DNA from: an uncultured cyanobacterium
GTDB lineage: Bacteria > Cyanobacteriota > Cyanobacteriia > Phormidesmidales > Phormidesmidaceae
Assembly: GCA_938029995.1 (NCBI GenBank)
Contig: CALHGI010000440.1
Span: 1 to 9,064 of the forward strand
Direction: 5' to 3'
Length of the DNA: 9,064 nucleotides
Below are positions 5,967 to 9,064 of this stretch, in pieces; position 1 is the stretch's first letter; the number at the start of each line of letters is the position of its first letter. A program made the position numbers and the translations under genes. Under the pieces are notes generated by a model. It was given only the letters and a program-made list of their open reading frames with translations, was not told the DNA's origin and made no database searches.

Positions 5967-6806
5967 TTATAGCCAGCCTTTGGCACGATAAACTCCCATG
6001 CCGATATATTCCTTCAGGGCTCTGGTGAAGAGGTGGAGGGCTTCGGTATCGGGTAGAACGTTGAGAAATGTGGCTGAGGAAATGCCCTGCATTTCTGCTA
6101 AGGATTCTTCGGATACCCAGTAGTCGGTGGGGGCTGCGGTGACATCAAAGCCCTGTTTCTTGAAAATAGCCATGGACCTGGGCATGTGGATGGCCGATGT
6201 GACGAGCAAAATCCTGTTGATCTGTTGTTGTTTCAGGATTTTCGCGGTTTCTACGGCATTTTCATAGGTATTTAACGACTCGTTCTCTAATAAAATGGCC
6301 TGCGGGGGGACCCCCATGGCCTGGGCTATGTCGGCCATATCTTTGGCTTCTGATGGGCTGCCTTGTGCCGTGGCGGTGGCGGATTGGCCTGTTGCTGAGC
6401 TTTTGCGTCCTTCTTTCCAGGAGAGGCGGCCACCGCTAAATAGGATAAGGGGGGCGGCGCCTGACTGGTAAAGTTTGACGCCATACAACACCCGATCCCC
6501 CGATTCTAAAACCTCGATCCAAGGTCGCGGGGGCGATTGGGGGCGGGTCGCTCCCCCTAGGACCACAATGGCTTCGACCGTGGGCATAGGGTTGGGCGGG
6601 AGGTATTGCCACTCTAGGGTTTGGACCAGGGTGGAGGCAATCATTGGATTGCTGCTGCAAAAGAGAATCAGCAGGGCGGTTGCGATCGCAATCAATGAAC
6701 GCCGAGGAAACTTCCACAACCAAACCAGGGCGATCCCCAACAATACACAGGACAACCCTAGAGGATAGATCAACAGGGGGAGTAGTTTCGATAGAAACAG
6801 GAACAT
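5967..6806 (-). CDS. DUF218/YdcF (ElyC/SanA-like) membrane protein
   Basis: This 279-residue protein has two N-terminal membrane helices (about 7-31 and 36-52) and a C-terminal DUF218 domain (about 76-255). The domain is visible as EAIVVLGGATRP (78-89), LILFSGGR (120-127), SEAKDMADIAQ (152-162), the signature ESLNTYENA (176-184) and LLVTSAIHMPRS (200-211). The family includes E. coli ElyC and SanA, linked to cell-envelope carbon-lipid use and vancomycin resistance, and YdcF, which binds S-adenosylmethionine. An envelope role is therefore inferred, but no reaction is established. A Ser, Ala and Gln-rich insert at about 135-151 sits in the fold. The ATG start at 6806 lies 15 bases after the stop of the 103-residue gene, and the 78-residue gene follows within 7 bases, so the three form an apparent operon. 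Confidence 0.9.
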   Translation of the reverse strand: MFLFLSKLLPLLIYPLGLSCVLLGIALVWLWKFPRRSLIAIATALLILFCSSNPMIASTLVQTLEWQYLPPNPMPTVEAIVVLGGATRPQSPPRPWIEVLESGDRVLYGVKLYQSGAAPLILFSGGRLSWKEGRKSSATGQSATATAQGSPSEAKDMADIAQAMGVPPQAILLENESLNTYENAVETAKILKQQQINRILLVTSAIHMPRSMAIFKKQGFDVTAAPTDYWVSEESLAEMQGISSATFLNVLPDTEALHLFTRALKEYIGMGVYRAKGWL

Positions 6807-6821
6807 GTTGTAGGAAACTGA

Positions 6822-7133
6822 CTAACGCTGACGTCGTCTCAAATGTCGCCGTTCGGTGCGTAACCGCCACTTAGGCAGCTGCAATAAAGATGGACGTTTG
6901 CTTTTTTGTTTGCGCTCTTCCTTGGGCATGGGCTCTCCCCCCGGTGCATACCACCATGCCGACACCAGCCCACCGGCAAAACCACCCAGGGCCCCAAACA
7001 AGACACTGGCCGTCACCGAATATCCCAGGAGGGCAAAAATTAACAAGAAAAACAGCCATAGACGTAACGCCGCAGGCACAATCAAATCGGTCATGTCGTT
7101 AATAATGGGTTGCGGTCCCTTAGGCGTTTTCAT
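6822..7133 (-). CDS. Small hypothetical membrane protein, 103 residues
   Basis: The function is unknown. The sequence opens with a Pro-rich MKTPKGPQPI segment and then has one long hydrophobic block (about 20-62). This most likely forms two membrane helices joined near residue 40, the second being Gly and Ala-rich (FGALGGFAGGLVSAWW). The C-terminal third is strongly basic, with many Arg and Lys (about 71-103), and is likely cytosolic and possibly in contact with lipid headgroups or RNA. ATG at 7133 is preferred over an in-frame TTG at 7157 because the hydrophobic core and the MKTPKGP start look natural. It is the first gene of the three-gene minus-strand cluster, 15 bases before the DUF218 gene. 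Confidence 0.75.
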   Translation of the reverse strand: MKTPKGPQPIINDMTDLIVPAALRLWLFFLLIFALLGYSVTASVLFGALGGFAGGLVSAWWYAPGGEPMPKEERKQKSKRPSLLQLPKWRLRTERRHLRRRQR

Positions 7134-7171
7134 GACCGTGGCGAAAGATGGCTGCAAAGGTTCACGCCCAT

Positions 7172-7177
7172 ACTATA
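7172..7177 (-). promoter_or_regulatory. Possible -10 element of the three-gene cluster
   Basis: On the minus strand TATAGT lies about 39 bases upstream of the ATG at 7133, just after the purA-rplY terminator, where a promoter for the cluster would be expected. No -35 hexamer stands out at 17 bases spacing. A start point here would leave a leader of roughly 30 bases. Confidence 0.35.
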
Positions 7178-7204
7178 CCGGTCATCGCCGAACGGGTAGG
7201 TGCT

Positions 7205-7259
7205 AAACAAAAACAATAAACAAATCAGGCACTTGGGACCCTGTCACCCAAGTGCCTGA
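7205..7259 (-). terminator. Intrinsic terminator downstream of rplY
   Basis: TCAGGCACTTGGG (7225-7237) pairs perfectly with CCCAAGTGCCTGA (7247-7259) around a 9-base loop. On the minus strand the stem is followed by a T-rich run (TTTGTTTATTGTTTTT). The direction fits purA and rplY transcription coming from the right. It lies about 200 bases beyond the rplY stop, leaving a long 3' untranslated stretch, and insulates the downstream cluster. Confidence 0.85.
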
Positions 7260-7366
7260 AATAAACTGAAATCTACTATCCTGTCTGATTCAGAAGATGA
7301 ACCGCTCTAACAAACGATCGCCGGACTAAAGCTGTGCCACGACCAAGAGCGCTCAACTTAAACCAC

Positions 7367-7414
7367 CCTAAGCATTAGCCATGCCTAAATCCTAAGCATT
7401 AGCCATGCCTAAAT
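7367..7414. repeat. Two perfect tandem copies of a 24-base unit
   Basis: The unit beginning CCTAAGCATTAGCC and ending ATGCCTAAAT occurs twice without a mismatch, at 7367-7390 and 7391-7414. It lies in the untranslated stretch between the rplY stop and its terminator. Perfect identity suggests recent duplication, for example by slippage. The number of copies may vary between strains. No function is assigned. Confidence 0.85.
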
Positions 7415-7463
7415 CAGCACCATCGACTCAACCTAGGCCGGTAGCTTAGATGCGGCATCAGTG

Positions 7464-7760
7464 TTACTGGGCCAAAAAGCTAAGGTGATAGATCTCACTC
7501 TTCCAAGGATGGTTTTGCACTTCCTGCAGTACAACGGTCCCATTCCAAGGCACATCTGCCACATTTAAGCTGAGTTCAACCTTTTGGCCTTTAGCCTGGC
7601 GCAATAGGGCCTCAACCTCACGGGTGTTGGCTTTCAGCGAAACAGAGTTGGTGCCATCATGGCCATAGAGTACCGCAGGTGTTACCCCTTCACGGCGTAA
7701 AGCTCCAGGCTTTTCGGTATCAGCACGCTTGCTACAGTCGAGAGTCAGTTCCATTGCCAT
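7464..7760 (-). CDS. rplY: 50S ribosomal protein L25 (bL25)
   Basis: The product is a 98-residue L25, a single-domain form without the long CTC extension. It binds 5S rRNA in the large ribosomal subunit. Diagnostic parts are the N-terminal ELTLDCSKR (4-12), the conserved GALRREGVTPAVLYGHDG (19-36), SVSLKANTREVEALLR (39-54) and the end with VLQEVQNHPWKSEIYHLSF (78-96). ATG at 7760 has GGA five bases upstream. A second ATG two codons in is possible. It lies about 290 bases downstream of purA on the same strand, with a foldable leader between, so it may have its own control. The assignment is firm. Confidence 0.93.
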   Translation of the reverse strand: MAMELTLDCSKRADTEKPGALRREGVTPAVLYGHDGTNSVSLKANTREVEALLRQAKGQKVELSLNVADVPWNGTVVLQEVQNHPWKSEIYHLSFLAQ

Positions 7761-7809
7761 TGTCCAATCGATGAAAAGATAAATTGTTGTCTGTCAAACT
7801 TGATGCGGT

Positions 7810-7857
7810 GCTATTACAAATCGATTAATGCATTCACCGATTTGTGCGGCACATAGC
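7810..7857 (-). promoter_or_regulatory. Leader hairpin upstream of rplY
   Basis: ACAAATCG (7816-7823) pairs perfectly with CGATTTGT (7838-7845), closed outside by GCTAT (7810-7814) to ATAGC (7853-7857) across a 1-by-7 internal loop. It lies 50-97 bases upstream of the rplY start. Part of it, AATCGAT, is also complementary to ATCGATT next to the rplY ribosome site (7766-7772). An RNA control element for L25 is conceivable but unproven. Confidence 0.35.
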
Positions 7858-8003
7858 TGTTGTAACTTCAGGGCTCCAGCGATCACTGGTGGTGTGAACC
7901 ATGGGCGACAAGCTAATAGCTTGCAAGCAGACGGCTCACCATTGTAAGTCGAGTTTGCCCCCGCCACACATTTTCCTTCCCACAACACCAGCCCTCGGTG
8001 AAT

Positions 8004-8031
8004 GCTAGGCTTAATGCTTTATTATCCTAGC
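8004..8031 (-). terminator. Hairpin just beyond the purA stop
   Basis: GCTAGG (8004-8009) pairs with CCTAGC (8026-8031), and inside it TAAT (8012-8015) pairs with ATTA (8021-8024) around GCTTT. It sits about 21 bases beyond the purA stop codon on the minus strand. No T tract follows, so it may be a weak terminator or a message-end stabiliser. Confidence 0.35.
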
Positions 8032-8052
8032 GCCTCAAGTTACCGCAGTCGC

Positions 8053-9064
8053 CTAGGCCACCTTGAACGCACTGCCATTTTCATAAAGCAATGCCCGTTT
8101 TGGCCCGTGGATGGGGTCTTCCACAATGATGGTCTGATCGCGGCTTGCGCCCAAGGACACAATGGCGATGGGGACTTCCATCAGTTTGGCCAAAAATTCA
8201 AGATAATCCAGAGCCTGCTTCGGTAGGTCTTCTAGGCGACGGCAGTTGGCCGTTGATTGCTTCCAACCCGGCATGACCTCATAAATGGGTTTGCAGCGCG
8301 CAAAGAGGCTGGCGTTACCCGGCAAATCTCTGCAGCGCTCACCATCGAGTTCATAGTCCACACAGACTTTAATTTCGTCCATTTCATCGAGGACATCTAA
8401 CTTGGTGATGGCCAAGCAATCGAGTCCATTGATGCGGACGGCATAGCGACCCACGACGGCATCAAACCAGCCACAGCGACGCTGGCGACCAGTGGTGGTG
8501 CCAAATTCTGCCCCCCTCATACACAGGGCATTGCCCATGTCATCCATGAGTTCCGTGGGGAATGGTCCCTCACCGACGCGAGTGGTATAGGCTTTGGCTA
8601 CGCCAATGACCCGGTCAACGGCCGTTGGACCAATACCAGAGCCAATACAGGCTCCACCGGCCACTGGGTTAGACGATGTCACGTAGGGATAGGTGCCGTG
8701 GTCCAGGTCCAGTAATGTTCCTTGGGCCCCTTCAAATAAAACGTTTTTGCGCTTTTGTAGGGCGTTATAAATGTGTAGAGAGCTATCTACCACATGGGGA
8801 CGCAGCCGCTCGGCATAGGCCTCATACTCCTGGAACACCTCATCTGCGTCTAGGGGCGGTAAATTATAGAGCTTCTCTAAAACGATATTTTTGTAGCTGA
8901 TGGTCCATTCCAACTGTTCTCGGAACGCCGTCAGATCCATCAGGTCGCAGACGCGAACCCCTGTCCGCTCGGACTTATCAGCATAGGTGGGACCAATGCC
9001 ACGTTTAGTGGTGCCAATTTTTTTATTACCTCGGCGCTCCTCCGATGCCTGATCGATCAGGCGG
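8053..9064 (-). CDS. purA: Adenylosuccinate synthetase PurA, partial (N-terminus outside window)
   Basis: PurA joins IMP and aspartate with GTP hydrolysis to form adenylosuccinate, the first committed step to AMP, in the cytoplasm. The reading frame stays open to the window edge, so 336 codons are present; the N-terminal roughly 100 residues, including the GTP-binding P-loop, lie outside. The upstream part shows [11 protein letters not shown] and RTGVRVCDL. Then come [49 protein letters not shown], the [16 protein letters not shown] signature and [17 protein letters not shown]. The C-terminal part has [12 protein letters not shown] and then ends with FKVA. Nothing is broken: all these blocks are intact and in order. 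An apparent start inside (ATG at 8940) is only an internal methionine. rplY follows on the same strand after 292 bases. Confidence 0.97.
   Translation of the reverse strand, partial: RLIDQASEERRGNKKIGTTKRGIGPTYADKSERTGVRVCDLMDLTAFREQLEWTISYKNIVLEKLYNLPPLDADEVFQEYEAYAERLRPHVVDSSLHIYNALQKRKNVLFEGAQGTLLDLDHGTYPYVTSSNPVAGGACIGSGIGPTAVDRVIGVAKAYTTRVGEGPFPTELMDDMGNALCMRGAEFGTTTGRQRRCGWFDAVVGRYAVRINGLDCLAITKLDVLDEMDEIKVCVDYELDGERCRDLPGNASLFARCKPIYEVMPGWKQSTANCRRLEDLPKQALDYLEFLAKLMEVPIAIVSLGASRDQTIIVEDPIHGPKRALLYENGSAFKVA

Larger units (their letters stand above)
670..6689. repeat. Five dispersed HIP1 octamers (GCGATCGC)
   Basis: The cyanobacterial highly iterated palindrome GCGATCGC occurs at 670-677, 967-974, 3020-3027, 5504-5511 and 6682-6689. 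All five lie inside coding genes (purQ twice, nfeD-like, ftrV, DUF218). About 0.14 copies would be expected by chance in 9 kb of even base composition. The enrichment is a signature of many cyanobacterial genomes and supports the organism call. Confidence 0.85.
7761..8052. other. 292-base gap between purA and rplY
   Basis: No convincing gene is present. It holds the leader hairpin at 7810-7857, a 15-base palindrome CAAGCTAATAGCTTG at 7909-7923, and a hairpin just after the purA stop at 8004-8031. A GTG-started minus-strand frame (7794-7988, 64 codons with five Cys) has no clear ribosome site or recognisable family and is not called as a gene. Confidence 0.6.

Noticed and set aside
6436..6870. 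Minus-strand frame of 144 codons overlapping the DUF218 gene and its upstream neighbour
   Set aside because: It is an out-of-frame shadow; the DUF218 motifs are all in the other frame.
7792..7797. Perfect TTGACA on the minus strand, a possible -35 for rplY
   Set aside because: No acceptable -10 lies 15-19 bases downstream (TCATCG at 17), and the start point would fall almost on the start codon.
7880..7960. tRNA-like stretch with GGTTCACACC on the minus strand
   Set aside because: The supposed T arm does not pair properly and no acceptor or anticodon stem can be built around it.
7794..7988. Minus-strand GTG-started frame of 64 codons with five Cys between purA and rplY
   Set aside because: It has no clear ribosome site, no family recognised, and it overlaps palindromes and the rplY leader hairpin; chance is the simpler explanation.
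8053..8940. purA read as a complete 295-residue gene starting at ATG 8940
   Set aside because: The frame stays open to the window edge and encodes conserved PurA residues ([10 protein letters not shown]) upstream, so the ATG is internal.

Overview
The window looks like chromosomal DNA from a cyanobacterium. It carries the variable chain of ferredoxin-thioredoxin reductase, a protein of oxygenic phototrophs. It also has a cyanobacterial-type Zur repressor, a cyanobacterial-type membrane-anchored PP2C phosphatase, and five copies of the HIP1 octamer GCGATCGC (670, 967, 3020, 5504, 6682). The genus cannot be fixed from this stretch. No transposase, integrase, CRISPR array, rRNA or tRNA was seen, so this reads as ordinary core genome rather than an island.

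Layout from left to right. Positions 1-312 hold no convincing gene but several inverted repeats, possibly a structured RNA. On the minus strand, purS (1107-1373, GTG start) is followed by purQ (313-1011), two parts of FGAM synthase. zur (1492-1881, plus) diverges from purS and converges on a minus-strand pair, nfeD-like (2944-3375) then slipin (1910-2866). A near-perfect 28-base palindrome lies between those two. A 605-residue PP2C phosphatase (3531-5348, plus) follows; its N-terminal region resembles a dead protein kinase. A perfect 21-bp inverted repeat separates it from ftrV (5488-5730, plus). ftrV overlaps, tail to tail, the last gene of a tight three-gene minus-strand cluster: a 103-residue membrane protein, a DUF218/YdcF-type membrane protein and a 78-residue hypothetical protein (7133 down to 5723). 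The right end holds rplY (ribosomal protein L25, 7464-7760) and the C-terminal three quarters of purA (8053 to the window edge), both minus, with an intrinsic terminator at 7205-7259 closing that block.

Together the genes cover purine synthesis (purS, purQ, purA), zinc homeostasis (zur), membrane organisation (slipin and NfeD), Ser/Thr dephosphorylation at the membrane, redox control by thioredoxin (ftrV), probable envelope work (DUF218) and translation (L25). I see no wholly new system. The points most worth checking are the pseudokinase-PP2C fusion, the structured 1-312 interval, the 21-bp and 28-base palindromes, the rplY leader fold and the uncharacterised DUF218 cluster.
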